A DNA stretch of 48,130 nucleotides from Bacteroidota bacterium (GCA_017303995.1 JAFLBE010000033.1:1-48130), one strand, 5' to 3'. Positions 17,736 to 27,126 are shown, numbered from the stretch's first letter. Notes: a model not told the origin generated them from the letters alone. Numbers and translations: made by a program.

Positions 17736-19121
17736 ATGATTACTTCCGACGATATTAAATTATTAATTGCCAGTGGCGAAGGATATAATGCCGAATTCAA
17801 GGTGTCCGTTCCGGCCAAAGTCAGAGAATTGTCAGAAGAAATATGTGCCTTTGCCAATGCAGCAGGCGGGGTTTTGTTACTTGGTGTGAATGATTCGAAC
17901 CAAATCGTTGGGGTAAGCATTGATAACGCAAAGCGCTCTGCTATTCAAAACAGTTTGGGTGAAATCACCCCTCATTTACCCTGTTCTCTTTCCTTATTAG
18001 AGGTCGATGGTTTTACGGTTGGTGTGATTGAGGTGCCTTCCGGTCAGCAAAAGCCCTATGTTTTATCTGGGGCAATATTTGTTCGTATTGGTCCGAATAC
18101 CCAAAAACTCACCACTGCTGAGCAAATGCGTGATTTTTTTCAGCAGTCTGATCGGATTTATTTTGATGAAGCGCCTTGTGAGGGATTTTCCTGGGTCACC
18201 ATGGTAGATCAAGATTTCCTTCCAATTTTTAATTCAGAAGCACATATCAGTTCTGGTGTTCCCCGTGAACAACTGTTTGATAATTTAAAACTATTCGGTT
18301 CAAGACGAACCTTCAAAAATGGTGCTGTTTTGTTTTTCGGGAAAAATCCTGAACAGGTATTCGATAAGGCCATAGTAAGGTGTCTTGCTTTTCAGGGAAC
18401 AGACAAACGATATATTAGTGACGATAAATCGTTCGGTGGAAATCTTTACCACCAATACCAGCAGGCTATGCAATGGCTGAAGGGTAAACTCAACATCCGT
18501 TATGATATTGAAGGTCAGGGTTCAGGTCCCAGAAAAGAAATTTGGGAAATACCTGAAACCATTTTTAAAGAAACCATCATTAATTCACTTTCTCACCGCG
18601 ATTATTATGACAAAGGCGGCGTCATTCATATTGAAGTATTTGATGACCGGGTTGAAATTTCTAACCCGGGTGGTTTGGTAAGCGCCATCCCTGAAGCGGA
18701 GTTTGGCAAAAGAAGCCATTCGAGAAACCCATTGGTTTTTGGTCTTTTTGCCCGGATGCACCTTGTTGAACAAGTTGGTTCAGGTATTGGTCGTATAAAG
18801 GATTTGATGAAGGAAGCTGGCCTGCCTGATCCCGAATTCCGGAAAGAGGGAATTTTCGCAGTTATCCTTAACCGTCCCTCCAAAAGTGCGGAGAAAGGTA
18901 AGGAGAAAAGTGTGGAGAAAGGTAAGGAGAAAAGTGCGGAGAAGATCCTTGAAATGATCAAGTCGAATAAGAATATTACAACAAAAGAGCTGGCAGAAAA
19001 GATTGGATTATCACCAAGTGCGATCGAAAAGCAAATCAAGAAATTAAAAGAGAGTGATTTAATCGAACGTGTTGGCGCTGATAAAGGCGGATATTGGAAA
19101 ATCCTAAAAAAAGAAACTTGA
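17736..19121 (+). CDS. AlbA_2/RecG-like regulator with C-terminal winged helix
   Basis: 461 residues. The N-terminal Schlafen AlbA_2 domain (about 5-130) shows EFKVSVP, EICAFANAAGGVLLLGVND and VRIGPNTQ. A central ATP-binding region (about 270-375) has ETIINSLSHRDYY, DRVEISNPGGL and the closing GSGIGRIKDLM. A Lys/Glu repeat linker (about 383-403) joins a winged helix (ILEMIKSNKNITTKELAEKIGLSPSAIEKQIKKLKE). Proteins of this kind are common beside BREX and restriction genes and are taken as regulators. It stops 4 bp before pglZ. Confidence 0.85.
   Translation: MITSDDIKLLIASGEGYNAEFKVSVPAKVRELSEEICAFANAAGGVLLLGVNDSNQIVGVSIDNAKRSAIQNSLGEITPHLPCSLSLLEVDGFTVGVIEVPSGQQKPYVLSGAIFVRIGPNTQKLTTAEQMRDFFQQSDRIYFDEAPCEGFSWVTMVDQDFLPIFNSEAHISSGVPREQLFDNLKLFGSRRTFKNGAVLFFGKNPEQVFDKAIVRCLAFQGTDKRYISDDKSFGGNLYHQYQQAMQWLKGKLNIRYDIEGQGSGPRKEIWEIPETIFKETIINSLSHRDYYDKGGVIHIEVFDDRVEISNPGGLVSAIPEAEFGKRSHSRNPLVFGLFARMHLVEQVGSGIGRIKDLMKEAGLPDPEFRKEGIFAVILNRPSKSAEKGKEKSVEKGKEKSAEKILEMIKSNKNITTKELAEKIGLSPSAIEKQIKKLKESDLIERVGADKGGYWKILKKET
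18882..18944 (+). repeat. 24-bp in-frame tandem repeat in the AlbA_2 gene
   Basis: About 2.6 copies of a 24-bp unit beginning AAAAGTGCGGAGAAAGG, encoding eight-residue units KSAEKGKE. The copies differ by one or two bases. Being a multiple of three, changes in copy number would alter the linker length without breaking the frame. Confidence 0.85.
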
Positions 19122-19125
19122 ATTG

Positions 19126-21639
19126 ATGAATAATTTATCGACAATAAATCAAAAAGTACAAGCTGCATTGGAAAAACTATTCAAACAGCACCGGCTTGTT
19201 TTTTGGTATGATGAAAAAGCGGAAATGACAGATTTATTCGATAGTCTTCATTTTCCGGACGCAGAAAAAATAACTATTGAAAATAATGAGTTTACATTAA
19301 AGCATAAACTGTTGATTGAACAGCCGGTACAGCGCTTTTTACTGTATCAGGCAAAACCAAAGCCACTTGATCATGAAAATTGGTTGTTGGATTTATTACT
19401 CTCCAACTATGAATTTCATACAGAGGCTTCTTCACTCTACCTTCAAGACCTTGAGCTGCCCCCTGAATTCAAGTCGTTGGTTCAGCAGCATGAAGAGTTT
19501 TTTGCCAATGAAAAACGAATCAATGATTTAAAAACTTTACTTGAGCCTGGTGACCGGGAAACCAGAATCAGATTAAAAATGCTGTCCATTCTTTGTTCGG
19601 TTGAACCAGAATGGGAGAAAGTTTTGTATGCCTTGTTTGCCGAGATACAAAAGAACAAACAGGATAAATACAAGGCTATCGAAAAGTTTGGGCTCTCAAC
19701 CTTTCTCTGGGAAACTATAGAGAAGAAGTATGGATACAAATCATCGGCATCAACGCTGAAAGACCTGTTATTGCATCTGGTTCAGGATAATTTCGAAAGA
19801 AGCCTTTCAGCGGGCAAACCAAAGCTGAACAAGGAAGCCTATCTATTTGTAAATCGCTGGAAGGAAAATAGTAAAGCCAGGCAAATTTATTGCGACTGGA
19901 GCCTGCAGTTAGAAAGCGACCTGGGTGTTGAAGGTTCCATTCAGAATATGCAAACTGAACACTTATTGGATTCTGATACTTATGCTGTGATTGACAAGAA
20001 AATCATCATTGGCATCAGAGATCACATTGTAAACAACACATCATCCAATTACATTCTGCAGGAATGGATTGAAAAGAGACGGGTGAAATTCTTCTTTGCT
20101 GACTTTTCACAGATTTATGAAGCATTGAGCAATGCAGCTACTTTACTGGATGAAATCAGGAAGGTGAATTTAAGCATACAAAGTCCGGACGATGGGTTTA
20201 AAAAGTATGAAAAACAGTGGTATAAAATTGACCGGTTGTACAGAAAATACATTTTTTCAAGTGAACAGGCTGAGCATCAAAATATTTTAAAGGATCTAAC
20301 CTTACAGATTGAAAAAGCATACGGAAATTCGTTTCTGCTCAAATTAAGTGATAACTGGCAACATGCAATCGATGACATGAAAGTTTGGCATATTGACCAC
20401 ATCATTAACCAGAAAAGCTTTTATCAGAATTGGGTTTCTCCTTATCTGAGAACAGAAAATCGGGTTTTTGTAATTATTTCTGATGCCTTGCGATATGAGT
20501 CAGCAACTGAATTAAAAGATTTGATTGTAAAGGAAGACAAATACACGGCAACATTAACTGCTGTTCTTGGATCGCTTCCATCGTACACGCAACTGGGAAT
20601 GGCATCTTTATTACCCCATTCTTCATTAACCTTCGATGAACAAAATGACATTGTGTATGCTGATGGAATAAGTACACAAGGCACACCTAATCGCACCAAG
20701 GTTTTGCAAAAGAGCTATCCTGGCAGCATAGCCATTGGTGCTGAAGATTTTCTGAAAATGAAATCAACCACCGAAGGCAGAGAGTTTATCAAGCCTTACA
20801 ATGTCATTTACATTTACAGCAATCATATTGATAAAATCGGCGATGATAAAACCTCAGAAGGAAAAGTGTTTGAAGCAACTGAAACCGAGTTTGAATATCT
20901 ATTACGGATGCTGAAACACATCAACAATATGAACGGTTACAATATGATTATTACAGCCGATCATGGTTACCTGTACCAGCATAACCGGTTAGATGAATCT
21001 GATTTCACAGAATTTACACCTTCAGGTTCGGTTTTTAAAACCAGCAGAAGATTTGTGTTGGGGAAAAATTTAGTGTCGAGCTCATCTGCTCAAAAATGGG
21101 AAGGAAAGGCGTTGGGATTCGCAGATCAAACCGAAGCTCAGATTCCAAAATCAATTAACCGCATCAGAATTCAGGGCGCAGGCAGTCGTTTTGTACACGG
21201 GGGAGCAAGCTTGCAGGAAATAGTTGTTCCCGTTTTAGAAATAAATAAAGCCAGAAAAAGTGATGTCGAACAGGTAGAAATTGATATCATCAGCGGATCT
21301 TCAAATATTACGAGCAATGCATTTGCAGTAAGTTTCTATCAAAAACAGCCGATTACTGATAAAATTCAGCCACGCCAATTAAAAGCATCATTTTATACCC
21401 GTTCGGGTTCATTAATTTCAGATGTTAATACCTTGTTGTTTAACAGCACTGAAAAAGATTCAATGGCAAGAGAGAAAAGACAGGTTTTTCTTTTTACTTC
21501 AGAAGCATCAAAGCAAAATGGGGAGGACGTCCATTTGAAACTTGAAGAACAAATTGAAGGCACCAATCAGTACAAATTATATAAAATGATCACTTACAGA
21601 ATGCTTATCGCATTTAGTAGTGAATTTGACGAATTTTAA
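19126..21639 (+). CDS. pglZ: BREX-1 phosphatase-superfamily protein PglZ
   Basis: 837 residues, usual for BREX type 1 PglZ. The alkaline-phosphatase-like core carries metal-binding motifs: VIISDALRYE (Asp, about 449) and IITADHGYLY (Asp-His, about 610), followed by GSRFVHGGASLQEIVVPVLE with another conserved His. The N-terminal half is helical. PglZ is a BREX core protein with metal-dependent nuclease/phosphatase-type activity shown for some homologues. ATG 19126 is preferred over TTG 19123. Confidence 0.92.
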   Translation: MNNLSTINQKVQAALEKLFKQHRLVFWYDEKAEMTDLFDSLHFPDAEKITIENNEFTLKHKLLIEQPVQRFLLYQAKPKPLDHENWLLDLLLSNYEFHTEASSLYLQDLELPPEFKSLVQQHEEFFANEKRINDLKTLLEPGDRETRIRLKMLSILCSVEPEWEKVLYALFAEIQKNKQDKYKAIEKFGLSTFLWETIEKKYGYKSSASTLKDLLLHLVQDNFERSLSAGKPKLNKEAYLFVNRWKENSKARQIYCDWSLQLESDLGVEGSIQNMQTEHLLDSDTYAVIDKKIIIGIRDHIVNNTSSNYILQEWIEKRRVKFFFADFSQIYEALSNAATLLDEIRKVNLSIQSPDDGFKKYEKQWYKIDRLYRKYIFSSEQAEHQNILKDLTLQIEKAYGNSFLLKLSDNWQHAIDDMKVWHIDHIINQKSFYQNWVSPYLRTENRVFVIISDALRYESATELKDLIVKEDKYTATLTAVLGSLPSYTQLGMASLLPHSSLTFDEQNDIVYADGISTQGTPNRTKVLQKSYPGSIAIGAEDFLKMKSTTEGREFIKPYNVIYIYSNHIDKIGDDKTSEGKVFEATETEFEYLLRMLKHINNMNGYNMIITADHGYLYQHNRLDESDFTEFTPSGSVFKTSRRFVLGKNLVSSSSAQKWEGKALGFADQTEAQIPKSINRIRIQGAGSRFVHGGASLQEIVVPVLEINKARKSDVEQVEIDIISGSSNITSNAFAVSFYQKQPITDKIQPRQLKASFYTRSGSLISDVNTLLFNSTEKDSMAREKRQVFLFTSEASKQNGEDVHLKLEEQIEGTNQYKLYKMITYRMLIAFSSEFDEF

Positions 21640-21644
21640 CTTAA

Positions 21645-21817
21645 TAGTTTTTAGTTGGTGGTTGGTCGTTGTTGGTTGCTCATTAAGAGTAAGCCCAAAG
21701 CTAACCTCTAAAAGTCAGCAACTAACAAATAAAATCTTTAAACAGTCAACTAAAAAACCAAAAGCTAACCTCCATCAACAAACAACTAACAACAAACAAC
21801 TAACAACAAACAACTAA
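21645..21817. repeat. Inverted GTTG/CAAC arms around a 93-bp core without a gene
   Basis: The pglZ-brxL gap starts with a GTTG-rich tract (21645-21679) and ends with tandem CAACAAACAACTAA units (21773-21817), which pair loosely as inverted arms. Inside, AAGCTAACCTC occurs twice. The arms resemble those around the four-helix-bundle gene. It could be an emptied or decayed copy of the same element, and in RNA it would form a hairpin between the two genes. Confidence 0.6.
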
Positions 21818-21819
21818 AC

Positions 21820-23847
21820 ATGGATGCATTAGATACAAAACTTAATCAATCCTTTGCCGGTAAGGTTGTCCGTAAGGATTTAACCAAGCAGATTAAAGAA
21901 GGTGCAAATGTGCCTGTGTATGTATTGGAATACTTACTGGGCATGTATTGTGCAACTGATGATGAAGCAACTATTCGGGATGGGGTTTTAAAAGTTAAAC
22001 AGATTTTGTCTGAAAACTACGTCAGACCTGATGAATCTGAAAAAATAAAAGCAAAGATCAAGGAAAAAGGCCGGTTTAAAATCATTGACCGTGTTACCGC
22101 AAAATTGAATGAAAAAGAAGACCGATATGAAGGTCAGCTTTCAAATATCAACATCAGAAACGTAATTGTTGATGATAGTTACATCAGAAAGTACGAAAAG
22201 TTATTGGCTGGCGGAATTTGGTCAATTTTGACACTTGAATATTGGTTTGATGAAAATTCGAATGATTCGCCATTCAAGATTGTTGACTTGAAACCCATAC
22301 AGATGCCTGAGACTGACATTTCTGATTTTATTAAACACAGACAGGATTTTTCACTGGAAGAATGGATTGATATCATTTGCCGAAGTGTGGGGATGGAGCC
22401 AATTAATCTTGATGAAAGAACAAAGTGGCACCTGGTTGCAAGAATGATTCCATTTGTTGAAAAAAACTTCAATATCTGTGAATTAGGTCCGAGAGGAACC
22501 GGCAAGTCTTATGTTTATGATGAAATATCACCTTATTCAATTTTGATTTCTGGCGGACAAACAACGGTTCCTAATCTATTTTACAACATGAGCACCCGGA
22601 CTGTTGGTTTAGTCGGAATGTGGGATGTTGTGGCATTTGATGAAGTTGCCGGAATAAACATGAAGGATAAAGATGGCATTCAGATCATGAAAGGATTCAT
22701 GGCCAATGGGTCTTTCAGCAGAGGTAAAGAAAGCGTAAATGCTGATGCCTCAATGGTCTTTGTTGGGAACATTAATGGGTCTATTGAGAATCTTGTAAAA
22801 ACCAGCCACTTACTTTCACCATTCCCAAAAGAAATGATTGACACCGCATTTTTCGATCGTTTCCATCATTACCTTCCGGGATGGGAAATACCAAAAATGC
22901 GTCCTGAGTTTTTTACAAATGGGTACGGATTCATTTCAGATTATTATTCTGAATGTTTGAGAGAAATGCGAAAATATAATTTTTCTGATACAATCGGGCA
23001 GTTTTTCAGGTTAGGAAAAGATTTAAACCAACGGGATACAATTGCAGTAAAACGAACTGTGAGCGGGTTGGTAAAACTATTATTTCCGGATGGTAAGTTC
23101 ACTAAAAATGATATTCGTAAATGTATTGAATATGCTTTAGTGGGTAGGCGGAGAGTAAAAGAGCAATTGAAAAAAATAGGTGGAATGGAGTTTTACGATG
23201 TCCATTTTAGCTATATCGATCTTGAAGATAATGAAGAACATTTCGTAGGTGTTCCTGAAAGTGGAGGAAATACACTTATACCTGAGGGTGATTTGCCTGC
23301 AGGAACCGTTTATGCGGTAGGAAAAAATTCTGAGTCAGGACATAAAGGTCTATTCCGGTTAGATATCCAGAAAATGCCGGGTAACGGCAAAATAAGTGAT
23401 ACCGGTTTTGGTGGTGGTACTGCAATTCGGGAGGAATTAAAGGAAGCCGTAAATTTTGTCCGTTCCAATCTGAACAGGATTACCCAATCGGCAAAATTCG
23501 GTGAATATGAATTTCATCTTAAAGCCACAGATTTGAATGGCATCGGAAATTCTAAAGGTCTTGAACTTGCAATGTTCCTCTCAGTTGTTTCATCAATCAC
23601 AGAGCGACCCTTACAATCCCAAATGGTTATTTTAGGTTCAATGAGTATTGGCGGTGCAATAATCGGGTCAGACAACTTAGCCGAATTTCTTCAGGTTTCC
23701 GCAGATAGTGGGGCAAAGAAGGTTTTAATACCAGCAGCTGATATGGCACAACTTGCAAAAGTACCGCCTGATCTCATTTCAAAATTCAGTTTGATCATTT
23801 ATTCAGATCCTGTAGAAGCTGCATTTAAGGCGATGGGACTTGGATGA
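21820..23847 (+). CDS. brxL: BREX ATPase BrxL (Lon-like C-terminal fold)
   Basis: 675 residues, as expected of BrxL. AAA+ signatures: Walker A LGPRGTGKSY (about 221-230) and Walker B VVAFDEVAGI (about 271), then sensor FVGNINGS. The C-terminal part (about 560-675) follows the Lon proteolytic fold: KGLELAMFLSVVSSITERPL, GSMSIGGAIIGS and KKVLIPAAD. By eye the Lon catalytic Ser aligns with Gly of SKG and the Lys position with Phe/Glu of NLAEF, so peptidase activity is doubtful. BrxL forms DNA-loaded ring assemblies in studied systems. It completes the type 1 gene set. Confidence 0.93.
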   Translation: MDALDTKLNQSFAGKVVRKDLTKQIKEGANVPVYVLEYLLGMYCATDDEATIRDGVLKVKQILSENYVRPDESEKIKAKIKEKGRFKIIDRVTAKLNEKEDRYEGQLSNINIRNVIVDDSYIRKYEKLLAGGIWSILTLEYWFDENSNDSPFKIVDLKPIQMPETDISDFIKHRQDFSLEEWIDIICRSVGMEPINLDERTKWHLVARMIPFVEKNFNICELGPRGTGKSYVYDEISPYSILISGGQTTVPNLFYNMSTRTVGLVGMWDVVAFDEVAGINMKDKDGIQIMKGFMANGSFSRGKESVNADASMVFVGNINGSIENLVKTSHLLSPFPKEMIDTAFFDRFHHYLPGWEIPKMRPEFFTNGYGFISDYYSECLREMRKYNFSDTIGQFFRLGKDLNQRDTIAVKRTVSGLVKLLFPDGKFTKNDIRKCIEYALVGRRRVKEQLKKIGGMEFYDVHFSYIDLEDNEEHFVGVPESGGNTLIPEGDLPAGTVYAVGKNSESGHKGLFRLDIQKMPGNGKISDTGFGGGTAIREELKEAVNFVRSNLNRITQSAKFGEYEFHLKATDLNGIGNSKGLELAMFLSVVSSITERPLQSQMVILGSMSIGGAIIGSDNLAEFLQVSADSGAKKVLIPAADMAQLAKVPPDLISKFSLIIYSDPVEAAFKAMGLG

Positions 23848-23989
23848 ACAAATTGAAAAACTGTTCCTTTCAAATGGAATTGAAGTCCATGAAAATGTTG
23901 AACAGGAAAATTTAGTGAACCGGGAAAAAGAATTCATTCAGAGACTTATTACTCATTTACAATCAGAGACATCAATCGGTTCAGTCTAA
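23840..23989 (+). CDS. Small reading frame overlapping the brxL stop (49 aa)
   Basis: A different frame, opening with TTG at 23840, runs over the brxL stop to 23989. Its product (LDEQIEKLFLSNGIEVHENV and onward) is acidic, amphipathic and protein-like, with no stop for 49 codons. It has no ATG. It could be a coupled small protein, a brxL C-terminal extension reached by frameshift, or the remnant of a lost gene. Standard BrxL ends near AAFKALG, so a required extension is unlikely. Confidence 0.35.
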   Translation: MDEQIEKLFLSNGIEVHENVEQENLVNREKEFIQRLITHLQSETSIGSV

Positions 23990-24046
23990 AAAACTAAAAA
24001 GCTATAAAACAGAAAGTATTTTCAATTCAGGTCGTGGTCTACTCCA

Positions 24047-25846
24047 ATGATTAAAAAAATTGCTCTGAAAAATTTCAAATCCTTTGGGAAAAAACAAGAG
24101 ATAGAACTGAAACCGATAACCCTGCTTTTTGGGCCGAACAGCGCAGGGAAAAGCTCCATTTGGCAAAGTATTGTTTATCTGGAAGGATTTTTGCGTTCTC
24201 AGAATCCGGATGTTTATCAAACTGCAAAAACATTTGGTTTTATCAATTTTAATGGCCTTAAATCCATTTTGAATCGAAATTCCACAGATCATATCATCGA
24301 TCTTAGTTTTGTGACTGAGCATTTTATCAATGGTCCCACTACTTATCCATATAAAATTATATCAAAGCGCTACGTTAGTGGCGCATGGCATTATATTATT
24401 GAGAAAAAGTGTACTTTACCTTCTTTTAATCTTGAAGTTAATTTAAAATTTGATACAATAAATAATAAGGTAATTCATTTAGAAATAACTTTTATTGGAT
24501 TTGCCTACCCAATTATGGAATGGTTAGTAGTTGATGTAAGGCATCCTGAGAATATTCCAAATAATCCTCTCATTGATTGGAGTTTTGATCCCAAACTTCA
24601 AAGATATTTTATTGGCTCTAAAACTGATGAATATGCAATCCGGGTACCATTGGTAAAAATCAGTGATTGTGGCATCCCGTATCTCGCCTACTTTGATGCC
24701 TATCTGATGGATCTTCTATTTGGTTTAAAACAGGATAAAAAGAACAACTATAACCCAGATAAGCTATTGAAAGGCATGAAAAAGAATTGCGGCAATTTTG
24801 TGTCGAAAGTGACCCTTGAAAATTACACAATTCCCTTTAAGGAAATGGATCCTGAAACAGCAAAATGGATGATGAATGATCCTATTTTTAACGGACAGTA
24901 TTTGGATGTTTTGTCAATGGAACTTCCTGAGGAATTTATTGAACTGGTAAAAACAAAATATAATTATTCTGATGAACAAATAGATGATCTGCAGAATTAT
25001 TTTGGGTCATTGTTTCATCTGACTCAGGACTGTAACTTTAATCTGAAATCCTTCTTTCATCAGGATAAGGTCCTGGCAAATAAAGTTCAGATTACCAATG
25101 AACCGTGGGGTAGCCCCGCCTTGGGTTTTGATGATAATTTAGCCTACAAAAACCTGAACTTTCAACTGGATAATATTGAATATCTGGGTTATTTCAGAAG
25201 TGTGCCAGATTTGAATCAACTACGAATTGAATATGAAAGCCCTGTAAACCGATCATGGAAACGGGTGTTTGAACCCAGGTTTATTAAAGAAATCAATCAG
25301 TATTTAGAGGAACATTTCCCTGATATTTCCTATCTGTTCAGAATCAATGGCGAAACAGGGGAGTATGAAATCATTGATCGAAAAACCGGAGTAAATGTTC
25401 ATCCAAAATCAATCGGGATTGGGATCAGTCAGTTGATGCCGATCATCAGTTCCGCAGTTACAAATCAGTACCAACTTCATATTGTCGAACAGCCGGAGCT
25501 TCATCTTCACCCGTCACTTCAGGCACGGGTTCCAGGTATATTTATCGATTCGTTTATGAAAAATGAGAATACCTATATTATAGAAACCCATAGTGAACAT
25601 ATTATCAGATCCTTTCAGTTGGAAGTTGCCAAATTCAAGGTTTCAAATAAAATGAAAGGTATTAATCCGGATTTCCTTGCCATTTATTACGTTACGAAGG
25701 ATGCTGACGGCAATTCAATCATCAAAAAGATGGAACTGAATGAAAATGGTGATTTTACTGAACCCTGGCCGGATGACTTTTTTGATTCTGCAACCGATTT
25801 AACCATGGAACGCCTTAAAATCCTTTCCGGATCCCAAAGTAACTGA
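24047..25846 (+). CDS. ABC/AAA-type ATPase, DUF3696-like
   Basis: 599 residues. N-terminal ALKNFKSFGKKQEIELKP leads to Walker A GPNSAGKSS (29-37). Far downstream are IGIGISQLMPI (signature-like), VEQPELHLHPSLQA (Walker B with HLHP) and YIIETHSEHIIRSFQ (His switch). The roughly 400-residue insertion between Walker A and B, with VEQPELHLHP and ETHSEH, fits the DUF3696-type ATPases often found in defence islands. The partner gene starts within its stop codon (TGATG). Likely sensor or regulator of the next gene's product. Confidence 0.82.
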   Translation: MIKKIALKNFKSFGKKQEIELKPITLLFGPNSAGKSSIWQSIVYLEGFLRSQNPDVYQTAKTFGFINFNGLKSILNRNSTDHIIDLSFVTEHFINGPTTYPYKIISKRYVSGAWHYIIEKKCTLPSFNLEVNLKFDTINNKVIHLEITFIGFAYPIMEWLVVDVRHPENIPNNPLIDWSFDPKLQRYFIGSKTDEYAIRVPLVKISDCGIPYLAYFDAYLMDLLFGLKQDKKNNYNPDKLLKGMKKNCGNFVSKVTLENYTIPFKEMDPETAKWMMNDPIFNGQYLDVLSMELPEEFIELVKTKYNYSDEQIDDLQNYFGSLFHLTQDCNFNLKSFFHQDKVLANKVQITNEPWGSPALGFDDNLAYKNLNFQLDNIEYLGYFRSVPDLNQLRIEYESPVNRSWKRVFEPRFIKEINQYLEEHFPDISYLFRINGETGEYEIIDRKTGVNVHPKSIGIGISQLMPIISSAVTNQYQLHIVEQPELHLHPSLQARVPGIFIDSFMKNENTYIIETHSEHIIRSFQLEVAKFKVSNKMKGINPDFLAIYYVTKDADGNSIIKKMELNENGDFTEPWPDDFFDSATDLTMERLKILSGSQSN

Positions 25847-26796
25847 TGGAACGGATTTATTCTTCTAACGGATTGGTCGATGAATTTATTGCCGGGTTGA
25901 ATCCGTTCAACGGAAATCCGACGATTTATGCTTTAAACGAATCAGTCAGAAAAAATAAAGTGACCGTTTCATTTCCGCAACGGTTGATTCCTTATTTGGA
26001 AAAAAAAAGAAAGAATACCACAGATCAGATTCAAAAAGCAATACTTGAAGGGTTCCTCAATCATTTGCAATCAGGCAGAATTCAGGTTGTACTGAACCCA
26101 AAGCCACTAAAAGCAAAGCTGACAATTAGAAAATCCATTTTGGAAGATATCAATTATGCAACGGGGACGTCACTTGTTATTGAAACAAGGTTAACCCAAA
26201 AGGATCCCGTCAATGATCTGATTAAACTTCTTGGATGCCACCTGTTTACCGAGTTAAATTTACCGTTACACTTGCTTTCTGGTTTGTTTTCATCACACAC
26301 ACTGCCAACTATTTCTCAGGGAACAGATTTTTCATGGCAGTCCTACCTTCGGGATTTCGTTGTATTCACAAATGAAATAACAATTGTAGATTCCTATATA
26401 CTCAAAAACCCCGAGTCTTTTGCCAATCTGGTTCAAATAGTTTCTCTTTTTGCCTGTCTTCCGTTCAATCATAAAATATCCCTTCGGATTATTACAAAGA
26501 ACCTTTCGATTCCACTCTCAGAAATCCAGGAAAAACTTTCCAAATGGATAAATGAGGTCAGGATTTATAAGCCGAGACCAACAGCAGAATTTTCATTTCA
26601 TGACCGTTGGCTGATTACCGACCAATGGATTTTAAATTCTCCGGCAGGATTTAATTTGATTAAAAGTAATGGAAAATCCACACATGAAACTACACCTGTA
26701 CTCTATGGCAGATATTCGTATTCGGATGATATCTGGATTCAGAATACAGGGAAATTGGAAAGTTTAATTCAGGATCAATGTGAATTGGTAAAGTAG
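25846..26796 (+). CDS. Unrecognised partner of the DUF3696-like ATPase (316 aa)
   Basis: I do not recognise a family. The protein is soluble, without signal or membrane segment. The C-terminal third contains FHDRWLIT, a pair of bases apart from WILNSPAGFNLIKSNGKST: an HDR-type motif followed by a Gly-Phe-Asn stretch is reminiscent of degenerate phospholipase-D-like nucleases, but the HxK motif is absent. Its start overlaps the ATPase stop by one base, so it is translated with it and is probably the effector or adaptor of a two-gene module. Confidence 0.75.
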   Translation: MERIYSSNGLVDEFIAGLNPFNGNPTIYALNESVRKNKVTVSFPQRLIPYLEKKRKNTTDQIQKAILEGFLNHLQSGRIQVVLNPKPLKAKLTIRKSILEDINYATGTSLVIETRLTQKDPVNDLIKLLGCHLFTELNLPLHLLSGLFSSHTLPTISQGTDFSWQSYLRDFVVFTNEITIVDSYILKNPESFANLVQIVSLFACLPFNHKISLRIITKNLSIPLSEIQEKLSKWINEVRIYKPRPTAEFSFHDRWLITDQWILNSPAGFNLIKSNGKSTHETTPVLYGRYSYSDDIWIQNTGKLESLIQDQCELVK

Positions 26797-26820
26797 GGAA
26801 TCAGGGGAATTGGTGAATTC

Positions 26821-26973
26821 TTACTTCTTTGATTTTCCGAACAGGTAGCCAATCACAAAGAATATCCCTGTCAATAAAACCGGCGAGCTGGTTTCTCTTT
26901 TATTTTCTGACGGGTTTTTTGTCACTGACCTGAGAATTAACAGGACTGCGAGGGCTACAAGGATATAGATCAT
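26821..26973 (-). CDS. Small two-helix membrane protein (50 aa)
   Basis: The product starts MIYILVALAVLLIL, has a short polar loop with Asn-Lys-Arg-Glu-Thr, then a second hydrophobic stretch LLTGIFFVIGYLFG and ends KSKK. That gives two transmembrane helices as a hairpin with a basic tail. It lies outside the left inverted repeat and 150 bp downstream of the leftward operon, in the same direction. Function unknown; toxins, holins and small regulators share this plan. Confidence 0.55.
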   Translation of the reverse strand: MIYILVALAVLLILRSVTKNPSENKRETSSPVLLTGIFFVIGYLFGKSKK

Positions 26974-27034
26974 AGTTGTTCCAATTTTTGTTTTATTTAG
27001 TAATGGTCACCACTAAAAACCTTCTTATTTTCCT

Positions 27035-27112
27035 TATAATGGATGAGCTTCGCAGAACTTCGTTAGCCCAATCAAGTTGAGGATGACATTGTTTAGGTTT
27101 TTAGAGGTGCCC
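27035..27112 (+). repeat. Left copy of an inverted repeat bounding the 9-kb island
   Basis: TTATAATGGATGAGCTTCGC and AACTTCGTTAGCCCAA, then GAGGATGACAT and GTTTAGGTTTTTAGAG, occur in the same order in the reverse complement of 35844-35967, which carries about 45 extra bases in the middle. The matched parts are about 90% identical. Confidence 0.75.
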
Positions 27113-27126
27113 TTTATGTTTTGTTT

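Noticed and set aside
21620-21817. 65-residue frame between pglZ and brxL
   Set aside because: It is a translation of the GTTG/CAAC repeat tract.
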